NCBI GenBank assembly: GCA_020049615.1
Contig: JAIFKN010000293.1
Location: 1 to 32,349, forward strand
Reading direction: 5' to 3'
Length of the DNA stretch: 32,349 nucleotides
Source of the DNA: a bacterium
Lineage (GTDB): Bacteria > Planctomycetota > UBA11346
Shown: piece after piece, positions 16,598 to 24,581 of the stretch
Numbering within the stretch: the first letter of the stretch is position 1
Layout of the letters: each line of letters starts with the position of its first letter
Translations under genes and position numbers: made by a program
The notes under the pieces: model-generated
What the model was told of the DNA's origin: nothing
Database searches by the model: none
What the model saw: only the letters and a program-made list of their open reading frames with translations

Positions 16598-18618
16598 CGC
16601 AGCCTCCGGACATCCTCGGCAATCTGCTCGAGCGCCTGTGCCAGGCCGAGGACCTGCCCGCCCGCATCGACGCCTTCGCCGAGTTGAACGCCTGGACCAG
16701 GCATGGCTCAGTCAAGTGGGAGATCCTCTCCGATCCGGATCAGACGGCAGCGATGTCGGATCGGCTGTCGCGGCTGGCCCTCACCTTGCATGGCGACGGG
16801 CTTCTGCGCGAGCGCTTCAACCGAGCCATCGCCGCCATCCTGGCCGAATCCGATGGCACCAACCTGTTCGGCGTGGCAGGGATCCCGGTCGAGCGCGGCT
16901 TCCTCGCCGAGGCCAGCGACCGCATCCTGGCGCAGGTCCTGCCGCGACCGCGCGATGACCACGACCTTGCCCGGGTGCTGCGCCGGCTGTTTCCCAGCGA
17001 GGCGGCGGTGCGCCGTTTCGAGCACATGCCGGACGCGTCGTTCCACATCCTGATCCAGGCCTTCGCGCCCGAGGAGCAACCGGAGCAGTGGCTGCCCATC
17101 CGCCGCGCCTTCGCCGACGGTTTCCGTATCCTCGCGCTCCGCACCGCCAGCCACGGACTCGAGCCCCGGCTGCGCGAACGCGGCGAAGCGGTGCGCGTGT
17201 CCGACGATCCCTTCCTGCGCCTGCAGCGCTCGTCCGAGACCCTGGTGGCGGCCTGGGAGGCGTGCGGCGATCCGCTGCCGCACGCTCCGGCCTGGCGCGA
17301 CGATGTCGCCGGCTGCCAGCGCCGCCTGGCTGGAGTGCGCGCCCATCTCGAGGACGGTGGCGTCAACGTCGACATCGTCTTCGCCATCGATGTGATCGAG
17401 CGCTGCCTGGTGCGCATGCAGGATATGGTCGCGATCATGCTGGCCGAGCCTGGGGTGGACCGGTCGCGTGCGCTGCATGCCCTGCTCGCCCGGCTGATCC
17501 TGCGCCATCATCAGGATCGCAGCGTCGGGCAGCTCGCTGCCGCCAACCTGCGCCTGCTGCACCGCCGCATCGTCGACCGCAGCGGTGAGGTTGGCGGCCA
17601 CTATATCGCCGGAAGCACCGCGGAATACCGCCATATCTGGCTCGCCTCGATGGGCGGCGGCATCCTCACCACGGCGACTGCGGCGGTGAAGCTCGCCATC
17701 CACCACCTCGCGCATGTCGCGCATGTCGCGCCGGCGGCAACCGGCATGCTCTTCGGCCTGAACTACGCGGCCAGCTTCGTCGCCATGCAGCATCTGGGTC
17801 TGATGCTGGCCACCAAGCAGCCGGCGATGACCGCCGCGGCCTTGGCGGGCGTCCTGCGCGGCAGTTCCGGCTCCGACCGCATCGAGCACGTGGTCGACCA
17901 GGCGGCTGCGATCTGCTCGAGCCAGCTGGCGGCGGCGGCCGGCAACGTGCTGATGGTCTCCGCCGGGGCAGTGGCGATGGATACGCTGTGGCGGCTGATG
18001 ACCGGCCACCACTGGGTCCAGGCTGAGGAGGTCGAAGGCCTGTACCGCAGCCTGAGCCCGATCGCCAGCGGCACGATCTTCTATGCGGCGGTCACCGGCG
18101 TGGTCCTGTGGGCGAGCAGCATCATCGGTGGCTGGGTCGACAATTTCGCGGTCTACCACCGCATCCCCCAGGGCATCGCCGAGCATCCCTTGGGATCGCG
18201 TATGGGGCGCGCCCGGCTGGCCCGTTGGGGCGAGACGGTGCGCAGGCACGCCTCCGGCTGGGGCACGAACATCAGCCTCGGCTTCATGCTGGGTATGCTG
18301 CCTGCCTTCGGGTCGTTTCTCGGGATGCCGCTCGATGTCCGTCATGTCACGCTGAATTCCGGCATGTTCGCCTTCGCCGTCTGCGCCCATGACGGGCCGC
18401 TCCTGTCGTGGGAGGCGATCTGGGCGGTGGCCGGCATCGCGTGCATGTTCGTGCTCAACCTGTCGGTCAGCTTCGGCCTGTCGCTGTTCACCGCCTCCCG
18501 TGCCTTCGAGCTGCCGTTGGCCGACCTGCTGCTGGTGCTGCGCGGCATCGCCCTGCGGCTGCTGCGCCGGCCGCACCAGTTCGTGCTGCCGCCGCAAGGC
18601 GGGCGCCCGCACGCCTGA
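16594..18618 (+). CDS. SpecificRecomb-family membrane protein (COG4389 / PF10136)
   Basis: The 674-residue product has a soluble, helical first half with many Arg and Leu. The C-terminal half carries several membrane segments. The family core is clear: YIAGSTAEYRHIWLASMGGG (from about residue 335), then GMLFGLNYAASFVAMQHLGLM (about 382) and LATKQPAMTAAALAGVLRG (about 405). Later hydrophobic stretches include ASGTIFYAAVTGVVLWASSIIGG and IWAVAGIACMFVLNLSVSFGLSLF. The family is labelled site-specific recombinase in databases, after a neisserial gene. No tyrosine- or serine-recombinase active site is visible here, and the membrane segments argue against a DNA-cutting enzyme. GAGG lies about ten bases before the ATG. 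The gene is divergent from the efflux operon. Function unknown. Confidence 0.8.
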   Translation: MTQPPDILGNLLERLCQAEDLPARIDAFAELNAWTRHGSVKWEILSDPDQTAAMSDRLSRLALTLHGDGLLRERFNRAIAAILAESDGTNLFGVAGIPVERGFLAEASDRILAQVLPRPRDDHDLARVLRRLFPSEAAVRRFEHMPDASFHILIQAFAPEEQPEQWLPIRRAFADGFRILALRTASHGLEPRLRERGEAVRVSDDPFLRLQRSSETLVAAWEACGDPLPHAPAWRDDVAGCQRRLAGVRAHLEDGGVNVDIVFAIDVIERCLVRMQDMVAIMLAEPGVDRSRALHALLARLILRHHQDRSVGQLAAANLRLLHRRIVDRSGEVGGHYIAGSTAEYRHIWLASMGGGILTTATAAVKLAIHHLAHVAHVAPAATGMLFGLNYAASFVAMQHLGLMLATKQPAMTAAALAGVLRGSSGSDRIEHVVDQAAAICSSQLAAAAGNVLMVSAGAVAMDTLWRLMTGHHWVQAEEVEGLYRSLSPIASGTIFYAAVTGVVLWASSIIGGWVDNFAVYHRIPQGIAEHPLGSRMGRARLARWGETVRRHASGWGTNISLGFMLGMLPAFGSFLGMPLDVRHVTLNSGMFAFAVCAHDGPLLSWEAIWAVAGIACMFVLNLSVSFGLSLFTASRAFELPLADLLLVLRGIALRLLRRPHQFVLPPQGGRPHA

Positions 18619-18694
18619 CGTCCGGGACGGCCCGGGCAAGTCCCGTTCGGAGGGTGGATGGACGGCGCCGCACGCCCGCGATGATGCCCGCATC

Positions 18695-20080
18695 ATGGCC
18701 CCACCCAAGGTGCTCTACGAGATCAACTGCGCCGCCTGGCTCGACGACCTGGCGGCGCGCCTGCGCCGGCCGGTGGCGCTCGACAGCGTGCCGGACCGTT
18801 GCTGGGCCGAGATCGCCGAACTCGGCGCTGATGCCGTGTGGCTGATGGGTGTGTGGGAGCGCAGCCCGGTCGCGGCCGGCATCGCGCGCCGGCATCCGGC
18901 CTTCGCCGCCGACCGAGCCGCGCTGCCCTGGGCCGACAGGCAGGATGTCTGCGGCTCGGCCTATGCCGTGCGTTCGTGGCGCGTCGATCCCCGTTTCGGT
19001 GGCGACGCCGCCTTGGCCACGGCGCGCATCGCCATGGAACGTCACCGGCTCCGCCTGTGGCTCGACTGGATCCCCAACCATGTCGCGCCCGACCACCCCT
19101 GGGTACGCTGGGCGGTGCCAGGCGGCGAAGGTGTGGATGGGCTCCGGGTCGAGGGCCGTGTGGTCGCCAACGGCAAGGATCCGTTCTTCCCCGCCTGGCC
19201 TGACACGGTGCAGCTCGACCTCAACCACCCAGGCCTGCGCGCCGCCGCGGGCGAGGAACTGGCCCGTCTGTCGCGGCTGTGCGATGGCGTCCGCTGTGAC
19301 ATGGCCATGCTGGCGCTCAAGGATGTCTTCGCCCGCACCTGGGGGAGTCGTCCGACCCCGCCGGCGCATACGGGCTACTGGCCGCAGGTGCTCGGGTCCG
19401 CCCGACGGCACGCCACCGGCTTCGGCAGCATCGCAGAGGCCTACTGGGGCCGCGAGGAGGATCTGCTCCACCAGGGTTTCGATGCCGCCTATGACAAGGA
19501 CCTCTACGACGCCCTGCGCCAGGGCGATGCGGCAGCCGTGCGCGACCGCGCGCATGCCTCGCCATGCGCCGTGCGCTTCCTCGAGAACCATGACGAGCCG
19601 CGCTGTGCCAGCGCCTTCCCGGAACCACGCCGCCGGGCCGCCGCAGCCGTCCTCGCCACGTTGCCCGGCATCTGGCTCTTCCATGCCGGGCAGGAGCACG
19701 GCCATCGCACACGCGTGCCCGTGACCCTGGCCAAGGGCGGACGCGAGCCCCTGGATCCGGCCGAGCGCGTCCGCTGGCGTGCACTGGTGCAGCTGCGACG
19801 CGAACCGGCGATGGCCGGCGAGTGGCGCATGCTGGAGACGAACGGCTGGCCGGACAACCAGAGCTGCCGCAACCTGCTGGCGTGGCAGTGGGAGGGGGCT
19901 GGGCAGCGCCTGCTGACCGTGGTCAACTGGTCGGACAGGCGCAGCCAGGGCCTGGTCCGGCATGGCCAAGACGGCAGGCAGCGCTGGGTCGAAGCGCGGG
20001 ACGGTGGTGTGCTGGAGCGCGAGGGGGCTGACCTGTTCGTCGATCTGGAGCCCTGGGGGAGCCACATCCTCGCGGGCTGA
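18695..20080 (+). CDS. GH13 alpha-amylase-family enzyme, cytoplasmic
   Basis: The 461-residue product keeps the four conserved GH13 regions in order. They are DWIPNHVAPDHP (about residue 123), GVRCDMAMLAL with the nucleophile Asp (about 198), GSIAEAYWG with the acid/base Glu (about 246), and FLENHDEPR with the transition-state Asp (about 296). The N-terminal YEINCAAWLDDLAAR and LGADAVWLMGVWERSP strands mark the start of the barrel. A short beta-domain ends the protein (GVLEREGADLFVDLEPWGSHIL). No signal peptide is present, so it should act on intracellular alpha-glucans or oligosaccharides; the exact specificity is not readable. The frame is open far upstream, but the ATG at 18695 matches the family N-terminus. 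It follows the SpecificRecomb gene after 76 bases. Confidence 0.88.
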   Translation: MAPPKVLYEINCAAWLDDLAARLRRPVALDSVPDRCWAEIAELGADAVWLMGVWERSPVAAGIARRHPAFAADRAALPWADRQDVCGSAYAVRSWRVDPRFGGDAALATARIAMERHRLRLWLDWIPNHVAPDHPWVRWAVPGGEGVDGLRVEGRVVANGKDPFFPAWPDTVQLDLNHPGLRAAAGEELARLSRLCDGVRCDMAMLALKDVFARTWGSRPTPPAHTGYWPQVLGSARRHATGFGSIAEAYWGREEDLLHQGFDAAYDKDLYDALRQGDAAAVRDRAHASPCAVRFLENHDEPRCASAFPEPRRRAAAAVLATLPGIWLFHAGQEHGHRTRVPVTLAKGGREPLDPAERVRWRALVQLRREPAMAGEWRMLETNGWPDNQSCRNLLAWQWEGAGQRLLTVVNWSDRRSQGLVRHGQDGRQRWVEARDGGVLEREGADLFVDLEPWGSHILAG

Positions 20081-20088
20081 AGCCCGCG
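20071..20088 (+). terminator. Hairpin with the GH13 stop codon in its loop
   Basis: Perfect 7-bp arms CGCGGGC (20071-20077) and GCCCGCG (20082-20088) enclose a TGAA loop whose first three bases are the stop codon. The stem is all G-C. No T-run follows, so termination is plausible but unproven. Confidence 0.5.
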
Positions 20089-20121
20089 GTCCTGGGGGCT
20101 TGGTGGCAGCCGGATCGGGCC

Positions 20122-20127
20122 TATCCT
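20122..20127 (+). promoter_or_regulatory. TAnnnT (-10-like) box of rny
   Basis: TATCCT is followed by nine bases and the rny ATG. TTGGTG lies 16 bases further upstream as a possible -35. No Shine-Dalgarno sequence is apparent. Confidence 0.4.
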
Positions 20128-20136
20128 GCCCGGCTC

Positions 20137-21753
20137 ATGGAATCCTATCTGGCAGTGGTCATCGCTGTGGTCGTCGGCGCCGTCGCCTGGATCGTCTCCA
20201 AAGTGCGCACCACGGCGGCTTTACGGCTGGATCACGAACGCGCCTTGCAGGCCCGCACGGCCCAACTGATCGGCGAGGCGCAGGCCAAGGCGACGGCCAG
20301 CGCCGAGCAGGCCCTGGCCGCCGAGCGGGCCAAGCTGGCCGCTGAGCAGCGCAAGCTGGCCGCTGAGCAGGAGTCCGCGGCCGAGATCGAGGCCCGGGCG
20401 CTGAAGCGCGAGTCGGCAGTGAAGGCCCGCGACGGCGAACTGGCCGTGCGCGAGCGCGGCATCGCCGCCCGCGAGGACTCGCTCGACCGCAAGCTGGGCG
20501 TGCTCGACGAGCGCGACAGCAAGCTGCGGGCGCGCGAGGAGGAGGGCGAGCGCGAGCGCGTCCGCCTGCGTGAGCGCGAGACTGCCGTCGCTGCTGGCGA
20601 GGCACGCATCGATGCCGAGCTGGCGCGGGTCGCCGGGCTGAGCGCCGAGGACGCCAAGTCCGAACTGATGGCCAAGCTCGACGCCTCGCTCGCCACCGAG
20701 CAGAACGCGCGCATCGCCCTGCGCGAGAAGGCCTTCCACGAACGCGCCAAGGATCTCGGCATCGAGATCGTCTCGCGCGCGGTGCAGCGCTACGCCGCCG
20801 AGCACACCGCCGAGACCACCTCGGCGCGCATCCAGCTGCCGAGCGAGGAGTACAAGGGCCGCATCATCGGCAAGGAAGGCCGCAACATCAAGGCGTTCGA
20901 GCAGGCTGCTGGCGTCGACGTGATCATCGACGAGGCGCCCGACCTGATCCACATCTCGTGCTTCGACCCGGTCCGTCGCGAGGTCGCCGTGCGCACGCTC
21001 AAGCGCCTGATCGAGGACGGCCGCATCCAGCCAGCGCGCATCGAGGAGGAGCTGGCCAAGGTGCGCGGCGAACTCGACCGCGAGCTGATCCGGCTCGGCG
21101 AGGAGGCGGCCTACACCTGCGAGGTCAGCGGCCTGCACCCGCAGATCATCAAGCTGCTGGGCAAGCTGCACTTCCGCACCAGCTACGGCCAGAACGTGCT
21201 GGTCCACACCCAGGAGGTCGCCTTCCTCTGCGGGGCGATGTCCGCCGACCTCGGCCTCGATCCCCGCCTCGGCCGGCGCTGCGGCCTGCTGCACGACATC
21301 GGCAAGGCGATCGATCACGAGCAGGAGGGCAGCCACCCGCAGTTGGGCTACGAGGCGCTGAAGCGCTTCGGCGAGAGCGAGACGGTGGCCAACGCCGCGC
21401 TGGCGCACCATGAGGGCCATGATCCGCTGACCCCGTACACCGTGCTCGCCGCCGCTGCCGACGCGATCAGCGCCGCCCGCCCCGGTGCGCGCCGCGCCAA
21501 CATGGAGCAGTACCTCAAACGCCTGGCCCAGCTCGAGGACATCGCGGTGAAGTTCCCCGGCGTGCAGAAGGCCTATGCCATCCAGGCCGGTCGCGAACTG
21601 CGCGTCATCGTCAACCAGCATACGGTGCCCGACGGCGAGCTCGCCAAGATGGGGCGCGACATCACCCGTGCCATCGCTGACCAAGTGGCGTTCCCCGGTG
21701 AGGTCAAAGTCACTTTGATACGTGAGACCCGGCATGTGGCTGTGGCCAGGTGA
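20137..21753 (+). CDS. rny: Ribonuclease Y
   Basis: The 538-residue product has the complete RNase Y architecture. An N-terminal membrane anchor (MESYLAVVIAVVVGAVAWIV) is followed by a long charged coiled coil to about residue 190. The KH domain carries RIIGKEGRNIKAFEQAAGVDVIIDEAP (about 246-272). The HD domain has the metal-binding pair in CGLLHDIGKAIDHEQEG (about 383-399) and ends with the family tail IRETRHVAVAR. RNase Y is a membrane-bound endoribonuclease that initiates mRNA decay in bacteria without RNase E-centred turnover. The ATG at 20137 gives the family N-terminus. Its TGA (21751-21753) is directly followed by the left arm of the telomere-like repeat element. Confidence 0.95.
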   Translation: MESYLAVVIAVVVGAVAWIVSKVRTTAALRLDHERALQARTAQLIGEAQAKATASAEQALAAERAKLAAEQRKLAAEQESAAEIEARALKRESAVKARDGELAVRERGIAAREDSLDRKLGVLDERDSKLRAREEEGERERVRLRERETAVAAGEARIDAELARVAGLSAEDAKSELMAKLDASLATEQNARIALREKAFHERAKDLGIEIVSRAVQRYAAEHTAETTSARIQLPSEEYKGRIIGKEGRNIKAFEQAAGVDVIIDEAPDLIHISCFDPVRREVAVRTLKRLIEDGRIQPARIEEELAKVRGELDRELIRLGEEAAYTCEVSGLHPQIIKLLGKLHFRTSYGQNVLVHTQEVAFLCGAMSADLGLDPRLGRRCGLLHDIGKAIDHEQEGSHPQLGYEALKRFGESETVANAALAHHEGHDPLTPYTVLAAAADAISAARPGARRANMEQYLKRLAQLEDIAVKFPGVQKAYAIQAGRELRVIVNQHTVPDGELAKMGRDITRAIADQVAFPGEVKVTLIRETRHVAVAR

Positions 21754-21909
21754 TCATTGCCCCCAGGGGTCAGGGGTTAGGGGTTAGGGTCGTAGGATGC
21801 GGACGCAGCCCTGTCCTGGTTGTTTCCCATATACGCGATCCATCCTCACCCTCGCCCAGCGTTTCGCGTCACGACCCTAACCCCTAACCCCTTACCCCTG
21901 TGGCAATGA
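21754..21909. repeat. Telomere-like inverted-repeat element, copy 1 (rny-menF)
   Basis: The left arm 21754-21793 starts TCATTGCC and carries GGGGTCAGGGGTTAGGGGTTAGGG-type runs. The right arm 21871-21909 is its near-exact inverse, differing at about three positions over 39-40 bases. The arms enclose 77 bases (21794-21870). The left arm begins immediately after the rny stop. The right arm contains GTGGCAATG, whose ATG (21906) is the menF start. Each arm has four G- or C-runs spaced by three bases, the classic quadruplex pattern, on opposite strands. The element fills the whole intergenic space. Copy 2 is at 29001-29150. Origin and role are unknown to me. Confidence 0.85.
21797..21880 (+). CDS. 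Possible 27-residue ORF inside repeat element copy 1
   Basis: A TAGGGT box within the left arm (21785-21790) lies six bases before an ATG at 21797. The frame runs across the element's interior and stops at the TAA of the right arm (21878-21880). The peptide starts MRTQPCPGCFPYTRS and has a CPGC motif. Copy 2 has no equivalent, so coding is doubtful. Confidence 0.2.
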   Translation: MRTQPCPGCFPYTRSILTLAQRFASRP

Positions 21910-23087
21910 CGATCGACGATCCGATCCTCTCCTGGACCGAGGCCGCGTTCCCGCGCACCCTGCTGTGGGACGACGCCGGCGTGGTCCTGGCCGAGGGCGT
22001 CGCCTGGGAGGCCAGCGCCAGCGGGCCGGGCCGCGGCATGCGCCTGAGCCGCGCCTTGGGACGGCTCGAAGGCCAGCGCGGGCAGCTGCCGCATGTCATG
22101 GGCGCGCTCGCCTTCGAGGACGCCGGGCCGGTCGGCTCGCCGTGGGGCGCGGTGCCGGGCGCGCGGCTGTGGCTGCCCTCGCGGCTGCGCATCGAACGCG
22201 ATGGCGTGACGATCGATCAGGTCGAAGGAACGATGTCGTCCCCGGCGAAAGCCGCGCCGGCGCCCTGGCCGCATACGCCGACCGGCTTCAAGGACATGGT
22301 CGAGGACGCCGCCGGGCTGATCCGCGACGGCGCCTTCCGCAAGGTGGTGGTGGCGCGCGCCGTCGACCACCACCTGCCGGCGGACCACCGCGACGACATC
22401 GCCCTGGCCCGGCTCAAGGCCAACGCCGGCACCGGCGCCTGCGTCTACGCCCAGGACCTGCCGGATGGCGGCCTGTTCCTCGGCGCCACGCCGGAACTGC
22501 TGCTCGCGGCCCGCGGCCACGTCGTCGAAACGCACGCCCTGGCCGGCACCTGCGAGGCGAGCGACGACGAGGAGACCGATCTGGCGCGCATCTCCGCCCT
22601 GGTCGCCTCGACCAAGGAGCGCAAGGAGCACGGCCTGGTGGTCGAGCACCTCGTCGCCTGCCTGCGCCCGCGCTGCCGCCCGTTCGCGGTCGAGGCCAGC
22701 CCGCATGCGCGGCGCTGCGGCGGCGTGTACCATCTCGAGACCCGGCTCGCCGCCGAACTCGCCGACCCCGACTACCTCGACGCCATCGCCGCGCTGCACC
22801 CGACCCCGGCGACCTGCGGCCTGCCGTCCTCTGCCGCCGCCAGCTGGCTGGCCCGCCACGAGCGCCTGCGCCGCGGCCTGTACTGCGGTGCGCTGGGCTG
22901 GATCGCACCCGACTCCTGCCGCGCCATCGTCCCGCTGCGCGGCGCGCTGCTGTCGCCGGACCGCAAGCTGGCCCGCGTCTTCGCCGGCTGCGGCGTGGTC
23001 GAGACCTCCGACCCGCAGCTCGAGTACGAGGAGACGGAGCTGAAGCTGAAGCTGATCCGGCACTCGCTCCGCGTCGGTCATGCCTGA
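21906..23087 (+). CDS. menF: Isochorismate synthase (menaquinone pathway)
   Basis: The 393-residue product belongs to the chorismate-utilising family. Its core includes FRKVVVARAVDHHL, GGLFLGATPELLLAARG and ALAGTCEASDDEETD, then LHPTPATCGLPSSAA, LYCGALGWIAPDS and AGCGVVETSDPQLEYEETELKLK. The HPTPAxxGxP and AGxGxV motifs with the downstream Glu pair are the Mg and chorismate site. It would turn chorismate into isochorismate, the substrate of MenD, whose gene overlaps it by eight bases, favouring MenF over EntC. The start is unusual: the ATG at 21906 (or an in-frame GTG at 21900) lies inside the right arm of the telomere-like repeat. No Shine-Dalgarno sequence precedes it, only a C-rich run. 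Confidence 0.9.
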   Translation: MTIDDPILSWTEAAFPRTLLWDDAGVVLAEGVAWEASASGPGRGMRLSRALGRLEGQRGQLPHVMGALAFEDAGPVGSPWGAVPGARLWLPSRLRIERDGVTIDQVEGTMSSPAKAAPAPWPHTPTGFKDMVEDAAGLIRDGAFRKVVVARAVDHHLPADHRDDIALARLKANAGTGACVYAQDLPDGGLFLGATPELLLAARGHVVETHALAGTCEASDDEETDLARISALVASTKERKEHGLVVEHLVACLRPRCRPFAVEASPHARRCGGVYHLETRLAAELADPDYLDAIAALHPTPATCGLPSSAAASWLARHERLRRGLYCGALGWIAPDSCRAIVPLRGALLSPDRKLARVFAGCGVVETSDPQLEYEETELKLKLIRHSLRVGHA

Positions 23088-24581
23088 CGCGAACCTGAAC
23101 GCGTGGTGGGGTCGGCATCTCGCCGAGGGGCTGGATCGCGCCGGCTGCCGCCACGTCGTCCTCTGCCCCGGTTCGCGCAACAGCCCGCTGCTCTTCGCCC
23201 TGGCCACGGTGTTCGCCGGCCGGCTGACGACGCATTGGGACGAGCGCGGCGCGGCCTTCTTCGCCCTCGGCATGGCCAAGGCCGAGCGCGCCCCGGTGGC
23301 GGTGTGCGTGACCAGCGGCACGGCGGCCGCCAACCTGCTGCCGGCGGTGTGCGAGGCTGACGCCGCCGGCGTGCCGCTGGTGCTGCTCACCGCCGACCGC
23401 CCGCCCGAGCTGCACGGCTGCGGCGCGCCGCAGACCATGACCCAGACCGGCCTGTTCGGCGTCTTCGCCGACGAGGTCGTGATCGGCGAGGCGGCGGCCG
23501 AGGACGCGGCGCTGCAGCGCCTGCGCACCGGCATCGCAGCCGTGGCGAACGCCCGCCGGCCGGTGCACCTCAACGTCCCGCTGCGCGACCCGCTGCCGCC
23601 GATCCCCGATGGCTGGACCTGCCCGCCGGTGGCCGAGCTACTCCCGGGAGCGCCGAGACGCTGGCATCATCCCTGGTTGCCCATCTCGCCCAGGCCACCG
23701 GCTTCCCGGTCCTGGCCGACGCCTGCAGCGGCCTGCGTCGGCTGGACATGCCGCATCTCGCCGCCTGCCCTGACGCGCTCTACGCCCGTCCGCCGGGCGA
23801 GCCCGACGTCATCATCCGCATCGGACCCCCGCCGCTGACCCGTACCGGCTACGAATGGCTGGCCCGGCAGCGGTGTCCGCAGATCGTCCTCGGCGGACCG
23901 CGCAACGACGACTTCATCGGCAGCGCCACCCATCGCCTGGTCGATCCCGACAGCCTCGCCATCGACCGTCTGATCGCCGTCCTCGGCCGTGCCGACGAGC
24001 CATGGACCGCCCTGTGGCGCAACCACCTGCCGGTCGTCAGCGGCTGGAACGCCACCGCTGCGACAGCCGTCGTCTGTTCCGCCGCAGCCGATCTGCTGTG
24101 GCTGGCGAGCAGCATGCCGGTGCGCGACGCCAACCTGGTGCTGCCCCCGGGCGATCGTCGGGTGCTGTGCAATCGCGGGCTCAACGGCATCGACGGCACC
24201 ATCGCCAGCTTCCTCGGTGCCAGCCGCGGCCGGCGCGGCATCTGCCTGATCGGCGATCTCGCCTGCCTGCACGATCTCAATTCGCTCGCCCTGGCTGGCG
24301 GCGAGGGCGCGATCGTCGTGCTCAACAACGGCGGCGGCGCGATCTTCGACTTCCTGCCGGTGGCGCAGGTTGCCGGGTACCGGCAGCTCGTCCGCACCGA
24401 CCACGAGCTCGATTTCGCGCATGCCGCAGCCCAGTTCCGCCTGCCGTATGTGCGCTGCGACAAGGCCTCCAGCCTCGCCGCCGCCCTGCAGCGCCCCGGC
24501 CTGGGCCTGATCGAATGTGATCTGCGCGGCAGCGATGGCGTCGCTGCCCATCGCGCCGCCCTGGCCAGTGCGACGGCATGA
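23080..24581 (+). pseudogene. menD: menD split by a -1 frame change (SEPHCHC synthase)
   Basis: Both halves are clear MenD, but they lie in different frames. The first half (from the ATG at 23080) has the TPP-activating Glu in THWDERGAAFFALGMAKA and CVTSGTAAANLLPAV, with PVHLNVPLRDPLPP at the end of the first domain. The second half, read in the -1 frame from about 23643 onward, continues SAETLASSLVAHLAQATGFPVLAD. It ends with the TPP/Mg motif GDLACLHDLN through IVVLNNGGGAIFDFLP. The switch falls at CCCGGGA (23643-23649), which has the X-XXY-YYZ form in the correct reading phase. The rejoined product is about 500 residues, rather short for MenD. The disruption could be a one-base deletion, a sequencing error or programmed slippage; the motifs on both sides look intact. 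The gene overlaps menF by eight bases and the next gene by four. Confidence 0.85.

Noticed and set aside
16594..18618. SpecificRecomb gene considered as part of a mobile element or inversion system.
   Set aside because: No inverted repeats, attachment sites or transposase nearby, and the protein has membrane segments rather than a recombinase active site.
21754..21909. The G-rich repeats considered as a true chromosome end (linear replicon telomere).
   Set aside because: They lie internally between intact genes at two places and are only a few units long.
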